A stretch of DNA of 6,297 nt from an uncultured Alphaproteobacteria bacterium (GTDB lineage Bacteria; Pseudomonadota; Alphaproteobacteria; Rhizobiales; Beijerinckiaceae), in contig CALCZO010000244.1 of NCBI GenBank assembly GCA_937903315.1, forward strand, positions 1 through 6,297, written 5' to 3'. This document shows positions 5,579 to 6,297 of this stretch, piece by piece. Made by a program: the position numbers and the translations under genes. The first letter of the stretch is position 1. Every line of letters starts with the position of its first letter. Under the pieces are notes generated by a model. It saw nothing but the letters and a program-made list of their open reading frames with translations. It did no database searches and had not been told where the DNA came from.

Positions 5579-6297
5579 ATGCTGACCATCGGCTGGATCG
5601 GCTGCGGCACGCATGCCAACGAGATGCTGCTGCCGCAGGTGACGCGCGCCGGAATGCGCATTGCCGCCCTGTGCGACATCAATACGGACACCCTTGCCCG
5701 CACGGCGCAACGCTTCGGCATCAGCGACACGACGACCGACTGGCGTGATGTGCTCAGACGCAGCAACATTCAGGCCATCGGCATCGCTGCCGGCCCGGCG
5801 GCGCATTGCGAGATCGGCCTTGCGGCGGTCGAGGCCGGGCTGCCGGTGTTCATCGAAAAGCCGCCGGCACCGACCGCCGCGCTGGCGGCAAAGCTGGCGG
5901 CAGCAGCCGAGGTGCGCGGCGTTCCGGTCGTGCCGGGTTTCATGAAGCGCTATTCGACCGCCAACCGCATCGCCGCCAATGTCATCCGCAGCGAGGAATT
6001 CGGGCCGGTGGCCAGCTTCCTCGGCCAGTACATGACGGCACCGACGTATTTTGCCAAGGACGTCGACTATACGGGGTTCTACCTGCATCATTGCGTGCAT
6101 TACTTCGATCTTGTGCCGCATCTGATGGGCCAGCCGGTCGAGATCGGCGCGCGGCGGCATGAGCTGGCGCCGGGCAAGCTGCTGCTGCATGTCGATGTTC
6201 GCTTCCACTCGGGCGCGATTGCCACGCTGGTGATGGGCACGCACCAGTCGCGCGGCACGCCGATGGAATGGTGGCAGGTGATGGGCGACCATCGCCG
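5579..6297 (+). CDS. Gfo/Idh/MocA-family NAD(P)-dependent oxidoreductase, 3' end missing
   Basis: 239 codons and two bases, open to the window edge; family members are usually about 330-390 aa, so roughly a third is missing. The N-terminus MLTIGWIGCGTHANEM is a Rossmann fold with the GxGxxA-type nucleotide motif (G8-C9-G10-T11-H12-A13) and D33 at the end of the second strand, which tends to favour NAD. EKPP (93-96) is the family's central motif with the conserved Lys94. HHCVHYFD (170-177) corresponds to the catalytic HxxD region, with H174 and D177. Such enzymes oxidise or reduce a sugar or polyol hydroxyl; here the partner is probably the product or substrate of the epimerase. GGAGGGG at 5569-5575 is a strong ribosome site, and the gene starts 11 nt after the epimerase stop, so it belongs to the same operon. 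Confidence 0.9.
   Translation, partial: MLTIGWIGCGTHANEMLLPQVTRAGMRIAALCDINTDTLARTAQRFGISDTTTDWRDVLRRSNIQAIGIAAGPAAHCEIGLAAVEAGLPVFIEKPPAPTAALAAKLAAAAEVRGVPVVPGFMKRYSTANRIAANVIRSEEFGPVASFLGQYMTAPTYFAKDVDYTGFYLHHCVHYFDLVPHLMGQPVEIGARRHELAPGKLLLHVDVRFHSGAIATLVMGTHQSRGTPMEWWQVMGDHR

Noticed and set aside
5537..6292. Minus-strand open frame of 251 codons opposite the oxidoreductase
   Set aside because: Antisense to a gene with clear Rossmann and EKP motifs; its own translation shows no conserved features.

Overview
This is a GC-rich window with tightly packed genes, all read on the + strand. It looks like the start of a carbohydrate-utilisation operon from a proteobacterium. An alphaproteobacterium of the rhizobial type is my best guess, based on the strong G/C third-position bias, the twin-arginine signal on the sugar-binding protein, and the pairing of a FadR-type GntR regulator with a family-1 sugar ABC importer. 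No marker gene fixes the taxon.

Layout: a short AT-richer leader (1-47) carries a perfect 13-nt palindrome that fits the FadR-subfamily operator pattern. It is followed by a GntR/FCD regulator (48-707), an HSL-family alpha/beta hydrolase (701-1651), a Tat-type periplasmic sugar-binding protein (1673-2890), two MalF/MalG-type permeases (2966-3865 and 3862-4698), a sugar epimerase/isomerase of the tagatose/allulose 3-epimerase-like TIM-barrel group (4695-5567), and the first 239 codons of a Gfo/Idh/MocA oxidoreductase (5579 to the window edge). Four of the junctions are overlaps or gaps of about 20 nt or less: 701-707, 3862-3865, 4695-4698 and 5568-5578. The only sizeable gap, 2891-2965, holds a GC-rich hairpin. 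A second perfect inverted repeat lies at the end of the hydrolase gene, so the binding-protein cistron has a potential RNA hairpin on each side.

How the genes fit together (inference): the regulator senses a small carboxylate or sugar-derived metabolite and controls the operon through the leader palindrome. The binding protein and permeases import a carbohydrate, powered by an ATPase that is not in this window. The epimerase and the NAD(P)-dependent oxidoreductase interconvert the sugar or its keto form, and the hydrolase may remove an acyl group or open an ester/lactone. The substrate cannot be read from the sequence. The families are all known. The most notable points are the operator, a Gln in place of a metal-binding His in the epimerase, the esterase inside a sugar operon, and the hairpins flanking the binding-protein cistron. 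I see no RNA genes, mobile elements, CRISPR arrays or clear terminators.
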